Counted from the first letter of the stretch, positions 7,339 to 16,412 are shown. The stretch: 64,000 nucleotides of DNA from JAQBQZ01 sp964554765 (GCA_964554765.1 CAZKPS010000001.1:1-64000), one strand, 5' to 3'. The notes: generated by a model from the letters alone, not told the origin. Program-made: numbers and translations.

Positions 7339-8366
7339 TTCACTTTCTTTAGAATTGTTACAACCCCCTTCTCTGCATCCACCTCCACCAAATCACCGTC
7401 CTTCAAGACTTTGGTTGCGATTTTGGTACCTATGATGCATGGTTTTTTGAGTTCGCGAGCGACGATGGCTGCGTGACAGGTAATTCCACCCTCATCTGTA
7501 ACGAAAGCGGAAGCAATCCTCATAGCAGGTAAATACCTAGGATCAGTCATGCTTGTCACCAAAATATCTCCAAGCTCAGTTTCATCTGCATCACCAATAA
7601 ATGTAATCAGTTTTACTTTTCCTCTCACTACACCTTTAAATGCAACATTACCTTTAAATTCATTTTGCGAAAGACTAACATCTTCAATCAATCCCAATTT
7701 AGACAAAATTTGTTTATTTCTTGAGATAACTTCACTTGTAGCTGTCTTTTTAATAAAAACAAAATCCTTTCTTGCATCTATATTTTTAGGTAGTTTATTT
7801 GTCTTAATGAAATTATTAAACTCGGGCATAGTCAAGTATTGAAGAGTATTATCTTCAATACCTCTTTCTTTTTCTAGACTATTTAGAAGTTTATTTTGAA
7901 CCTCGAAACCGGTTTTGTATACAAACTCATTCTGTTCTCTGATTTTAAAGCAAAGTTGTAAAGTCTTATTACTTATTTTTTCAGCAAAGTACTCTGGAAC
8001 TTCTATAGCAACCATAATTAGCGGTAAGAGCTCAATGAAATAATTATGTAAAATCAGTAACGATTTTGAAAAATCCTTATGCTTTTCTTTTATAAATTTT
8101 TTGTATTTCTTCAGAAGAACATCATGTTTTTGCTTATGATTTACAAGCGATGATTCCCTATACTTTTTCATCCAGCTTGTAGCCCTATTCTTTGCATCAT
8201 TCTCAGAAATAAAATGATAAAGGATATTATTTTTAATCAAAATATAAAGAGGACTTGATTTTAATGAAAAATACTTTGTCATCCCCTCACCACAAAATGA
8301 ATTAAATACCACAGATGTTCCGAGTAAGGTGTAATCTCTTTGGTGTTTTGAGTATTTATTTTTCAT
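7335..8366 (-). CDS. PEP-utilising swivelling-domain protein, paralogue 3
   Basis: 343 residues, first of the three paralogues in the transcript, 24 bp after prfA. The C-terminal domain contains MTDPRYLPAMRIASAFVTDE and GGITCHAAIVAREL (His near residue 297), as in PEP synthase and pyruvate phosphate dikinase. The N-terminal ~210 residues are lysine-rich and unrecognised. The swivelling domain normally shuttles phosphate between an ATP-grasp site and a PEP/pyruvate site; both partners are missing here and would have to be supplied by another protein. Confidence 0.85.
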   Translation of the reverse strand: MKNKYSKHQRDYTLLGTSVVFNSFCGEGMTKYFSLKSSPLYILIKNNILYHFISENDAKNRATSWMKKYRESSLVNHKQKHDVLLKKYKKFIKEKHKDFSKSLLILHNYFIELLPLIMVAIEVPEYFAEKISNKTLQLCFKIREQNEFVYKTGFEVQNKLLNSLEKERGIEDNTLQYLTMPEFNNFIKTNKLPKNIDARKDFVFIKKTATSEVISRNKQILSKLGLIEDVSLSQNEFKGNVAFKGVVRGKVKLITFIGDADETELGDILVTSMTDPRYLPAMRIASAFVTDEGGITCHAAIVARELKKPCIIGTKIATKVLKDGDLVEVDAEKGVVTILKKVK

Positions 8367-8390
8367 TTTATTTTTATCTAAACCAGAACC

Positions 8391-9374
8391 CTACTCCTCA
8401 TCCTCCCCTCCACCTTCAAACCCTGTTTTTGATTTTTCTTGGAGTGTATCAATGATTTCGTCGATATTACCGAGCATTATGTTCGGCAGGTTGTGCCATG
8501 ATTCTTTGATCCGGTGGTCTGTGATTCGGTCTTGAAGGATGTTATATGTTCGAATTTTTTCTGATCTTCCTCCGGTACCGATCTGACCCTTTCTATCATC
8601 TGCATATTTTGCAGCTTCTTCCTCTCGCTGTTTTTCTTCGATTTTGGCAGTCAAAATTGAGAGAGCCTTTTCTTTGTTTTTGAGCTGACTTCGCTCTGAT
8701 GTACATCGCACATCAATACCCGTAGGCTTGTGTACCATTCGCACCGCAGTCTCCACCTTGTTCACGTTTTGTCCTCCTGCCCCACCTGATCTCGATGTCT
8801 CAACAATCAAATCACTTTCTTTGATTTCTATTTTTGTATATTTTCGAATTGGAAGAATCACCACTGATGCAGTTGATGTATGGACTCGCCCGTTCTTTTC
8901 TGTTGCAGGCACTCGCTGCACTCGATGAATACCTGTCTCAAATCGAAGCTTCTTGTACACATCTCGTCCCCTGATTTCAAATGATGCTTCTTTGTACCCC
9001 CCTCCATCAGTCTCTGCTTCGTGAACAGTATTCCATCCCCACCCTTCTTTTACCGCATAACCTTTGTACATTGTTGCTAGCTCGTGCGCAAAAAGCGCAG
9101 CCTCGTCTCCTCCTGCTCCGGCTCGCACTTCAAGGATCACCTCGTTCGGAAACTCATCCTCCTCTTCATCTACTTTGAGAATCTCATCCATTTGTTTTAT
9201 GAGTTCTGTTTTTTGTGATTCGATTCGTAGGAGATCTTCATCCGAGAGTTCTTTCATTGATGGATCACTTTCAGCAAGAGCTTTGATCTCATCCTCTTCT
9301 CTCTGCAATCGCTCAAAATCTTCCGCAAGAAAACGGGTTTTGTTGTTTGATTTGTACTTAGTGATATCGATCAT
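8391..9374 (-). CDS. prfA: Peptide chain release factor 1
   Basis: Reads UAA and UAG stops and triggers peptide release. The GGQ motif lies in RSGGAGGQNVNKVET (about residues 198-200) and the stop-codon-reading PxT motif is PAT in RVPATE (about 152), which marks RF1 rather than RF2. At 327 residues it is about 30 shorter than E. coli RF1, missing part of the N-terminal domain 1. The start follows an A/T-rich repeat spacer with no SD. It heads a minus-strand unit with the three PEP-domain genes. Confidence 0.95.
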   Translation of the reverse strand: MIDITKYKSNNKTRFLAEDFERLQREEDEIKALAESDPSMKELSDEDLLRIESQKTELIKQMDEILKVDEEEDEFPNEVILEVRAGAGGDEAALFAHELATMYKGYAVKEGWGWNTVHEAETDGGGYKEASFEIRGRDVYKKLRFETGIHRVQRVPATEKNGRVHTSTASVVILPIRKYTKIEIKESDLIVETSRSGGAGGQNVNKVETAVRMVHKPTGIDVRCTSERSQLKNKEKALSILTAKIEEKQREEEAAKYADDRKGQIGTGGRSEKIRTYNILQDRITDHRIKESWHNLPNIMLGNIDEIIDTLQEKSKTGFEGGGEDEE

Positions 9375-9430
9375 AGATTAGTATGTAGTATATAGTATTT
9401 AGTATGTAGTATAAAGATGATAAGAAAACA

Positions 9431-9463
9431 AAAAACAAAGCTTCCGGAAGAAGCTTTGTTTTT
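9431..9463. terminator. Terminator of rpmE
   Basis: AAAACAAAGCTTC / GAAGCTTTGTTTT with a CGGAA loop, T-rich on both sides. It lies 10 bp after the bL31 stop on the minus strand. An A/T repeat (9376-9416) separates it from prfA. Confidence 0.8.
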
Positions 9464-9472
9464 TGTGAGTAT

Positions 9473-9739
9473 CTATTTCTTAGACTTTGTAGTACCAGAC
9501 TTAGCCATTCGGTTCTTGAACTTCTCAACTCGTCCAGCTGAGTCGATTAGAGTTTCAGTGTTTGTATAGAAAGGATGTGATGCACTAGAGATTTCTACAT
9601 GGTAGAGAGGATATTCTTTACCTTCGAATTTTGTAGTTTCTTTTGTAAGTACAGCAGAAGAAATGAGGAATTTGGCACCTGTAGTAGTGTCCTCGAATAC
9701 AACTGGTCTAAAGTTTTCTGGGTGGATTTCTTTTTTCAT
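9473..9739 (-). CDS. rpmE: Ribosomal protein bL31, type B (zinc-free)
   Basis: 88 residues starting MKKEIHPENFRPVVFED. The conserved SHPFYTNTETLIDSAGRVEKF motif region is present. The CxxC zinc cysteines of type A bL31 are absent, so this is the C-minus (type B, YkgM-like) form. The frame is open upstream to 9823, but the ATG at 9739 gives the family N-terminus and follows a leader without SD. It bridges the 30S and 50S subunits in the ribosome. Terminators flank it on both sides, so it is a single-gene unit. Confidence 0.93.
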   Translation of the reverse strand: MKKEIHPENFRPVVFEDTTTGAKFLISSAVLTKETTKFEGKEYPLYHVEISSASHPFYTNTETLIDSAGRVEKFKNRMAKSGTTKSKK

Positions 9740-9780
9740 GATTTTGCTATTATAGCTTAAAAATTCAGATTTGCAAGCAT

Positions 9781-9860
9781 GCCCGAGCACTAAGTTTGTA
9801 CTCAAATTTAGTGCTCGGGGCAATAAAAACGGCGCGCTCTCCTGTTCGGAAAGCGCGCTG
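9781..9860. terminator. Two adjacent hairpins upstream of rpmE
   Basis: CCCGAGCACTAA / TTAGTGCTCGGG (9782-9820) is followed by a GCGCGCT / AGCGCGC hairpin (9832-9859) beyond ACGG. They separate the bL31 gene from the membrane protein at 9882-10454. On the minus strand they follow that gene's stop and could end its transcript. Confidence 0.65.
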
Positions 9861-9881
9861 CGTGGTAATTGTTTGTAGGCC

Positions 9882-10454
9882 CTATTTACATGTAGCAGGA
9901 GTCGGTGGCAACCGACGAACTTTTGGTTTAACCAAGCCGGAGGGCCAGAAGTGCTTGGGTAAAGTTTTCTTTACAAGTTCGATTGTAATAGCACGTTCTT
10001 TCTGCCAATTCTCACCCCACACAGACTCGCCCAAATGCATCCCCACACAGATCTCAGCAACATGCTTCCATAGCCGCTGACTTCTACAAGTGGAACGAAT
10101 CTCCTTGTAAATATCCCAGAGAAGCTGCAAACAGAACACCCCGATAAACCAGGGAATAAGCTTGATCAGCCAAGGAATGTTGACTGGCAAGTCGTGCCAG
10201 CGCTGATCCGAAAACCAGGGCTGAGATGCAACAAGGGAGCAAAACATAGGCATTGCAATCCCGAAGAAAAAGGTGACGATGATGGCGAGGCAAAGCAGAA
10301 GCTTTTTGGGCCTACTCTTTGCAAGGTGTGCGAGGTAAATCGGAATGTTACCACTCCGACAACTTTCAGACGAGGACGCTCCCGCCAGCTCAAACTTAGC
10401 AGCAATGACAAGGAGTCGGTAGTGTGCGAGTGCCTTTTTGATATATTTTTTCAT
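9882..10454 (-). CDS. Hypothetical membrane protein, GC-rich
   Basis: 190 residues. Two membrane segments are visible: KLLLCLAIIVTFFFGIAMPM (about 51-70) and LIKLIPWFIGVFCLQLLW (about 96-113). Basic N- and C-termini are probably cytoplasmic; several Cys and Trp residues are scattered. No family recognised. The base composition is clearly more GC-rich than its neighbours, and it is bounded by hairpins on both sides (9781-9860 and 10494-10537), which suggests separate acquisition. Confidence 0.65.
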   Translation of the reverse strand: MKKYIKKALAHYRLLVIAAKFELAGASSSESCRSGNIPIYLAHLAKSRPKKLLLCLAIIVTFFFGIAMPMFCSLVASQPWFSDQRWHDLPVNIPWLIKLIPWFIGVFCLQLLWDIYKEIRSTCRSQRLWKHVAEICVGMHLGESVWGENWQKERAITIELVKKTLPKHFWPSGLVKPKVRRLPPTPATCK

Positions 10455-10493
10455 GTTTATTGGTTGTGGCTTGTGTTGTGTCCCCTATACGTA

Positions 10494-10537
10494 GAGGACG
10501 AACCACACCCTCAAATTTAAGACCGTGGTTCGTCCTC
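10494..10537. terminator. Hairpin in the leader of the 9882-10454 gene
   Basis: GAGGACGAACCAC / GTGGTTCGTCCTC, a perfect 13-bp stem with an 18-nt loop, 40-80 bp upstream of the start. It has no T-run on the minus strand, so it may be a leader structure rather than a terminator. Confidence 0.5.
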
Positions 10538-10625
10538 CAACAAACAATTTCAAAGAGCACTTTATCTACATATTATATCACAATATATGGGTAAATGTCA
10601 AGCCATATCACCTCGGTCTTCGACC

Positions 10626-10695
10626 ACCCCTCTTATCTTAAGAGGGGAAGAAATCCAGTAAATGCAGCGCACCCTTCGGGTGCGCTGCATTTACT
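10626..10695. terminator. Pair of hairpins before secG
   Basis: CCCCTCTTA-TCT-TAAGAGGGG (10627-10647), then GTAAATGCAGCGCACCC-TTCG-GGTGCGCTGCATTTAC (10658-10694). The second is a perfect 17-bp stem closed by a UUCG-type tetraloop. They lie between divergent units and separate them. Confidence 0.7.
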
Positions 10696-10732
10696 ATATA
10701 CAATATTCCATATTCAATATTCTAGAATTCCA

Positions 10733-10762
10733 TTGCATTCACCCCCCTCTCTATGCTATAGT
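10733..10762 (+). promoter_or_regulatory. Possible promoter of secG
   Basis: TTGCAT and TATAGT are separated by 18 bp, about 90 bp upstream of the secG ATG on the plus strand. Confidence 0.5.
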
Positions 10763-10851
10763 ATACCCACTGTAACTCTCCTTATTTAAGCCCTATTAAG
10801 GCATATTTCAAAAGCGGGTTACTCCTCAAATTAACAAATATAATTCATATT

Positions 10852-11079
10852 ATGATCGCTACTTACCTACCTTATATCCAAATCGTACTTGCAGTACTCC
10901 TTATTGGTCTTATCCTCCTTCAGCACTCTGACGCAAGTGCAGGTGCCGCATTCGGTGGAGACAGTCTCGGAGGCACAGGACACACACGACGAGGTCCAGA
11001 AAAATTCATCTTTATATTAACAATCGTTATTGCAATATTGTTTGCTGTTTCTGCATTCGGAGCACTCTTCATCAAATAG
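10852..11079 (+). CDS. secG: Preprotein translocase subunit SecG
   Basis: 75 residues with two membrane helices (IVLAVLLIGLILLQ and FIFILTIVIAILFAVSAFGALF) joined by a Gly-rich cytoplasmic loop, GAAFGGDSLGGTGHTRRGPEK. This is the SecG pattern, including the GGDSL-like loop where the family has AFGG. It works with SecY (45819-47093 here) and SecE in the export channel. The ATG leader is A/T-rich. The solute-binding protein gene follows about 70 bp later in the same direction. Confidence 0.92.
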   Translation: MIATYLPYIQIVLAVLLIGLILLQHSDASAGAAFGGDSLGGTGHTRRGPEKFIFILTIVIAILFAVSAFGALFIK

Positions 11080-11153
11080 TCCTCTCTCTATAAAGCAAAT
11101 CGGATTGCTTGCACCTTTAAGTCTATTACATTGTGTTAAAACAAAACCCTCTT

Positions 11154-12884
11154 ATGAAAAAGATAAAATCTATCTTTGGTCTTGAAAAAAGACGAAGCCT
11201 TCTCTTTGTATTTGAAAAAATGGGATTCCTTGAAAAGGTAGTGTTCTTTGTCCTCGCAATATTACTCACCATAAGTGCACTTACGCTTTTGAAAAAGGCA
11301 TCAGACGCTTTGAGCGTTGAAGTACCTGTTGTTGGAGGAACACTCAATGAAGGAGTGGTAGGGTACCCGCGATATGTGAATCCACTTCTCCCTGTGACTG
11401 ATTCTGGACGAGACCTTACTACACTCGTATTTTCAGGTCTAATGAAATTTGATGGTAACAATGGACTCGTCAATGATCTCGCAGAAGAGTACAAAGTCTC
11501 AGACGACGGCCTCACCTACACAGTAACACTCAAAAACAACATCTTCTTCCAAGACAGTACTCCGGTCACAGCATATGATGTAGAATTCACAATCAAAAAA
11601 GCAACAGACCCAATCATCAAGAGTCCAAAAGCAGCAAACTGGGATGGAGTCACTGTGCAAGTGATTGATTCGAGAACAATACAATTTACACTCAAAAGAC
11701 CTTATGCCCCGTTTATCGAAAACCTCACACTAGGAATCCTTCCAATGCATATATGGAAAGATATTGACTCAGATGCGTTTCTCTTTAGTCAGTTTAACTT
11801 TGAACCAATAGGCTCTGGTCCTTACAAGATAGCCGATATCAAGCGTAATACTTCTGGACTTCCAGAGTATTACCACCTTGTTCCATTTGAGAAATACGCA
11901 CTTGGACAGGCATATATACAAGATATTTATATGCATTTCTATACAAGCGAGGACAAGCTTGTTAACGCATACAAGAGCGGTGAGATAGACAGTATGAATT
12001 CTATTTCTCCTGAAAATATTAAATCAGTAGATACTGGCAGATCTGAAATTTTAAAGAGTCCTCTTCCACGAATATACGGTGTATTCTTTAATCAAAACGA
12101 AGCAAAAGTGTTTGCTAATGCAAATGTTCGAAAAGCCCTCTCACTTGCAACACCTGAGAATCAAATAATTCAGAATGTACTTCTTGGATTCGCCACACCA
12201 ATCGAAGGTCCGATTCCAAAAAACATTTCAACACTTCCACCAAGAGATGTGTCAGACGATGAGGGGCTTGTGGAAGCCGGAGCACTCCTCGCAAAGGATG
12301 GCTGGACCAAAGACACAAACGGAATACTTGTAAAAAAGGATAAGAAAGAAAATATATCACTCACGTTTTCCATATCAACTTCTAACGTCCCAGAGCTCAA
12401 AGCTATTGCCAATCTGCTCAAATCCTCTTGGGAACAACTAGGGGCAAAAGTGGATATAAAAGTATTCGACAGTGGAGACCTCCAACAAAAAGTAATTGTT
12501 CCTAGAAAATATGACTCGCTTCTTTTCGGAGAGTCTATAGGACGGAATGCAGATCTTTTTGCGTTCTGGCATTCAAGCGAAAGAAACCATCCAGGACTCA
12601 ATATCGCTAACTATACAAACAGTAAAGCAGACAAAATACTTCAGGATATAAGAACAACCAGTGACAGAGACAAACGAATAGCCCTCTATCAAAGTTTTGA
12701 AAAAGAAATAAACAAGGACAAACCAGCAATCTTCCTCTACTCCCCTGATCTTGTGTATATTGCACCAAAAGATATTACAGGGATATCCCTTGCAGGTATC
12801 ACATTATCTTCAGAGAGATTTTCAACAATAAACAAATGGTACAAAGAGACAGAAAAGGTATGGAAAATCCCTTGGTTTAACTAA
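11154..12884 (+). CDS. ABC transporter solute-binding protein, family 5 (peptide)
   Basis: About 576 residues. A basic N-terminus is followed by one membrane helix (VVFFVLAILLTISALTLL), which anchors it outside the cell. The mature part matches SBP family 5 (OppA/DppA): VGGTLNEGVVGYPRYVNPL, then SGLMKFDGN, then DGLTYTVTLK and the YDVEFTIKKATDP segment. It probably binds peptides for an ABC importer; no permease or ATPase genes of that system are next to it. The frame also allows a GTG at 11133, seven codons earlier. Confidence 0.88.
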   Translation: MKKIKSIFGLEKRRSLLFVFEKMGFLEKVVFFVLAILLTISALTLLKKASDALSVEVPVVGGTLNEGVVGYPRYVNPLLPVTDSGRDLTTLVFSGLMKFDGNNGLVNDLAEEYKVSDDGLTYTVTLKNNIFFQDSTPVTAYDVEFTIKKATDPIIKSPKAANWDGVTVQVIDSRTIQFTLKRPYAPFIENLTLGILPMHIWKDIDSDAFLFSQFNFEPIGSGPYKIADIKRNTSGLPEYYHLVPFEKYALGQAYIQDIYMHFYTSEDKLVNAYKSGEIDSMNSISPENIKSVDTGRSEILKSPLPRIYGVFFNQNEAKVFANANVRKALSLATPENQIIQNVLLGFATPIEGPIPKNISTLPPRDVSDDEGLVEAGALLAKDGWTKDTNGILVKKDKKENISLTFSISTSNVPELKAIANLLKSSWEQLGAKVDIKVFDSGDLQQKVIVPRKYDSLLFGESIGRNADLFAFWHSSERNHPGLNIANYTNSKADKILQDIRTTSDRDKRIALYQSFEKEINKDKPAIFLYSPDLVYIAPKDITGISLAGITLSSERFSTINKWYKETEKVWKIPWFN

Positions 12885-12900
12885 AAAATTACAACAATAT

Positions 12901-12955
12901 TTTCAAGACTCAGATTTGGACACAATGTATTTGTGTCGAAACCGAGTCTTGAAAA
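12901..12955 (+). terminator. Terminator after the solute-binding protein gene
   Basis: TTTTCAAGACTC pairs with GAGTCTTGAAAA, with an inner GACACAAA/TTTGTGTC helix around TGTA. It lies about 15 bp past the stop. Confidence 0.7.
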
Positions 12956-13067
12956 AAGTAGTTTACTCTCATATTAACTATAAAGATAGATTCCAAAAAA
13001 AATTATTAATTATTAATTATTAAAATTTAACTCATAAATAAATAGAGTTAGAAAAAACAAAAAAAAT

Positions 13068-15005
13068 ATGGACAGACACAACAACAGAAACGACAGACGA
13101 CCGATACTCCGAACTCCAGAAGTTCGAGCGGTACACAAGACTCCACAAGGAGCATCTCAGGGAGGCGGACCACGTCATCATCACGCCCCACATGTAAGTG
13201 GTGCACGAGACAATCGGCGTCCACAGAGACATTCACGACCTTTTACAGGAGAAAGAATGCAGGAACGAGAAGATCGAGGTGGACAGAGTCAATCTCGACC
13301 AGAACGACCTTTGAACATTCCACAACTTGGTGAGAATATCCGAATTATTCCTCTTGGAGGAGTAGAAGAAGTGGGTATGAATATGACAGCTATCGAATAC
13401 AAGAACGATATTATCGTTATTGATATGGGATTCAAATTCAAAGATCAGGATACTCCTGGTATTGATTACATCCTCCCTAATACAAAATATCTCGAGGATA
13501 ACAAACACAGAATCCGAGCAGTGATTATCACCCACGGACACCTCGACCACGTCGGAGGAATCCCATATATTATGGAGCGAATCGGTAATCCACCACTCTA
13601 CACCCGAAACCTTACAGGACTTATGATCAAGAAGAGACAGAGTGAATTCCCTCATCTTCCAATGATTGATTTTAAAATCGTGGACAAAGATGAATCAGTA
13701 ACACTTGGGGAGATGAAAATTAAATTCTTCGGAGTGACTCACTCTATCCCCGATTGTCTCGGTGTATGTATTAGAACTCCATGGGGTAATATTATTAATC
13801 CTGGAGACTACAAGCTCGAACATATGGACGGTGTACCAAGTGAAGGTGAAGAAAAAGTATACGGAGAACTTTCAAAAGAAAAGACTCTTCTACTCCTCAC
13901 CGACTCTACAAACATCGAAAACCCAGGATTCTCTACTCCCGAAGTACTCGTATATGAGAACCTCGCAAACATCGTAAAGGAAACAAAAGGTCGACTCATC
14001 ATTAGTATGTTCTCTTCTCATGTGACTCGAATTGCAAAGATTATCGAAGCTTGTGAAAAGAACAACAAAAAAGTAGTGATCGAAGGGCGAAGTATGAAGA
14101 ACAATGTGGAGATTTGTAAGGAAGCAAAAATCCTCGAACTCAAGAAAGACACAATCATTCAATCATCTGAAATCCCTAACTACCCACCAGATCGAATCGT
14201 AATTCTCGCCACTGGTGCACAGGGGGATGAATTTGCAGCACTCTCACGACTCGCAAACAAGAGCCACAAAGTAATCACTCTCACAAAGAATGATACTGTT
14301 GTTCTCTCTTCATCTATCATTCCTGGTAATGAAAAATCAGTGCAGGCAATGAAAGACAACATCGCACGAACAGGCGCAAAGATTGTTCACTACCGAACAT
14401 CTGAAGTATTTATTCACTCTACAGGTCATGGTAACAGAGGTGAGATCGAATGGCTCCATAAGAAATTGAAGCCTCAGTTCTTCATCCCTATTCACGGAAG
14501 TCACTATATGCTCCGACTTCACGCAGAACTCGCATACGGACTCGGTATGAAAGAAGATGAAGTAGTGATAGCGGACAACGGTAGCATCGTTGATATCGTA
14601 GAGAACGGTACAAAAATGATCAAACACAAAGAGAAGGTGCCATCAAGTCCGGTTATGGTAGATGGATTTGCCATCGGAGATATGCAGGAAGTAGTACTCC
14701 GAGATCGACAGATGCTTTCTCAAGATGGAATGTTCGTCATTATCGCAAGTGTGAACACAGTAAACGGAAAGCTTCGAAAATCTCCAGACATTATCTCTCG
14801 AGGATTCGTCTATCTCCGAGAAAACCAGGAGCTCCTAAGACAAGCACGAATCATCATCAAGAAAACAATCGAAGATAATTCAGTCGGAATGAATCCAATC
14901 AACTTTGAGTTTATAAAGGATGTAGTGACTGACAATATTGCTCGATTCCTCTTCCAAAAGACTGCAAAGAGACCGATTGTGATTCCAGTGATTTTGGGAG
15001 TATAG
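13068..15005 (+). CDS. rnj: Ribonuclease J
   Basis: Metal-dependent 5'-3' exo- and endoribonuclease of the beta-CASP metallo-beta-lactamase group. THGHLDHVGG (near residues 154-163) binds the zinc pair; the beta-CASP part and the SGHGNRGEIEW-like (TGHGNRGEIEW) and PIHGSHYML motifs follow. The first ~90 residues are a disordered tail rich in Arg, His, Asn, Gln and Gly, which probably binds RNA. At 645 residues the total is longer than the usual ~555 because of this tail. The leader is A-rich without SD. With RNase P and SmpB it forms the RNA-processing set of the window. Confidence 0.95.
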   Translation: MDRHNNRNDRRPILRTPEVRAVHKTPQGASQGGGPRHHHAPHVSGARDNRRPQRHSRPFTGERMQEREDRGGQSQSRPERPLNIPQLGENIRIIPLGGVEEVGMNMTAIEYKNDIIVIDMGFKFKDQDTPGIDYILPNTKYLEDNKHRIRAVIITHGHLDHVGGIPYIMERIGNPPLYTRNLTGLMIKKRQSEFPHLPMIDFKIVDKDESVTLGEMKIKFFGVTHSIPDCLGVCIRTPWGNIINPGDYKLEHMDGVPSEGEEKVYGELSKEKTLLLLTDSTNIENPGFSTPEVLVYENLANIVKETKGRLIISMFSSHVTRIAKIIEACEKNNKKVVIEGRSMKNNVEICKEAKILELKKDTIIQSSEIPNYPPDRIVILATGAQGDEFAALSRLANKSHKVITLTKNDTVVLSSSIIPGNEKSVQAMKDNIARTGAKIVHYRTSEVFIHSTGHGNRGEIEWLHKKLKPQFFIPIHGSHYMLRLHAELAYGLGMKEDEVVIADNGSIVDIVENGTKMIKHKEKVPSSPVMVDGFAIGDMQEVVLRDRQMLSQDGMFVIIASVNTVNGKLRKSPDIISRGFVYLRENQELLRQARIIIKKTIEDNSVGMNPINFEFIKDVVTDNIARFLFQKTAKRPIVIPVILGV

Positions 15006-15042
15006 CTAGAAGATAGAATATTGTATGTAGTATAGAGAATAG

Positions 15043-15080
15043 AAAAACTCCACGGCACCCTTCGGGTGCCGTGGAGTTTT
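15043..15080 (+). terminator. Terminator of rnj inside a composite spacer
   Basis: AAAACTCCACGGCACCC-TTCG-GGTGCCGTGGAGTTTT, a perfect stem. It is flanked by A/T-rich arms (15012-15041 and 15092-15127) that are complementary to each other, so the whole spacer can extend the hairpin. Confidence 0.85.
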
Positions 15081-15127
15081 CGATTTCCATTTTTATTCTA
15101 TATACCATATACTATATTCAATATTCT

Positions 15128-16303
15128 ATGCTAAAACTACTTACAAAATCAAAAAACACAAGTCATTCTTGCCTTCATATTTTTATTGCTTCGATTTTTT
15201 TTGCATTTCATTATTATTTTATTCTCTACATTAACTCTTCATTTCTAGAGACGCTCGTACCTCGTTCAATGATTGGGGTTATCTATGCTCTAGGATCACT
15301 CATCTCCATACTCGGACTCATAAAACTCTCTTCAATCATAGAAAGGCTGGGTATTTTCAAAGCTATTCTCACACTTTCTATTATTGACATAGCATCGCTT
15401 GGAATAATCATAAGTACCAATAACACCTTTTCAAACATTCTGTGTTTTATAGTTTATCTTTCGATACCTACCCTTATGCTTGCAAGCCTTGATACTGCCA
15501 TAGAAGATACAGCAGAGGCGGTCACGATGGGTAAAACACGAGGCATATTTCTTACAGTTCTTGCTACAGCATCAGTTATTTCCCCTCTTGTTGTAGGCAC
15601 AATGATTGCAGAAAATGGATTTAAGCAAGTATACCTTTTCTCATTATTCTTCCTCTCCATATTCCTTTTGATACTATTTATAAGCAGAAACAAATTTGGC
15701 AAAGCAAAGGCAAACAGCATTAAAGGATTTAATTCGATAATAGAGTTTTTCTCAATACCTGACATACGTCGAATTGGTATCATTAATTTCACTCTACAAT
15801 TTTTCTTTTCATGGATGATTGTTTATATCCCTATATATCTTTCTACGGTCATAGGCTTTAGCTGGGCTGATATCGGAATAATAATTAGTATCACACTCCT
15901 TCCTTTTGTAATATTAGAAATCCCTGCTGGAGAACTGGCAGACGAAGTGCTCGGAGAGAAAGAAATGCTTATTGGTGGAATGATATTTATGATTATAGCA
16001 AGCCTACTTATCCCAATACTTAATAAAAGTGATTTTGTCCTGTGGACACTCATACTACTACTTGGTCGGACGGGTGCTGCTATAATGGAGACAATGGTTG
16101 AAAGCTATTTCTTCAAAAAAAGTAAAGGTAAGGATGAATTGATTGAGGTCTTCCGAATGAGCCAACCTCTTGCATTTATCGCAGGCCCGCTTGTAGGAAG
16201 TCTTTTGCTTTTGTATGTACCGTTTGGGTACATATTTCCTGCTCTTGCGGTGGTGCTCCTCGGGGCAATGCTTCCAGCACTACGGATTAGGGATACGAAG
16301 TAA
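15128..16303 (+). CDS. MFS transporter
   Basis: About 391 residues with roughly twelve membrane segments and the MFS loop GLIKLSSIIERLGIFKA between helices 2 and 3. The loop between helices 8 and 9 reads AGELADEVLGEKEMLIGG. The substrate is not evident. The frame is open to an earlier ATG at 15071, but those 19 codons lie in the A/T-rich spacer repeat and encode only its words; the ATG at 15128 (MLKLLTKSKN) is the better start. A hairpin at 16334-16368 follows. Confidence 0.85.
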   Translation: MLKLLTKSKNTSHSCLHIFIASIFFAFHYYFILYINSSFLETLVPRSMIGVIYALGSLISILGLIKLSSIIERLGIFKAILTLSIIDIASLGIIISTNNTFSNILCFIVYLSIPTLMLASLDTAIEDTAEAVTMGKTRGIFLTVLATASVISPLVVGTMIAENGFKQVYLFSLFFLSIFLLILFISRNKFGKAKANSIKGFNSIIEFFSIPDIRRIGIINFTLQFFFSWMIVYIPIYLSTVIGFSWADIGIIISITLLPFVILEIPAGELADEVLGEKEMLIGGMIFMIIASLLIPILNKSDFVLWTLILLLGRTGAAIMETMVESYFFKKSKGKDELIEVFRMSQPLAFIAGPLVGSLLLLYVPFGYIFPALAVVLLGAMLPALRIRDTK

Positions 16304-16333
16304 CCGAATATAGAACAAGAATATTGAATATAA

Positions 16334-16368
16334 CAAACAGCCACGCAACTATGTTGTGGGGCTGTTTT
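16334..16368. terminator. Convergent terminator between MFS gene and 16413-16766
   Basis: AACAGCC / GGCTGTT with a partly paired interior, followed by TTTTATTTCTTTT on the plus strand. It is flanked by the ATATTGAATATAA / TATTCTATATACAATATTCT spacer words. Confidence 0.65.
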
Positions 16369-16412
16369 ATTTCTTTTCTATATTCTATATACAATATTCT
16401 ACCTTCTATCTC

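Noticed and set aside
9882..10454. Phage holin or toxin
   Set aside because: Two membrane helices alone are not enough, and no lysis or phage genes are nearby.
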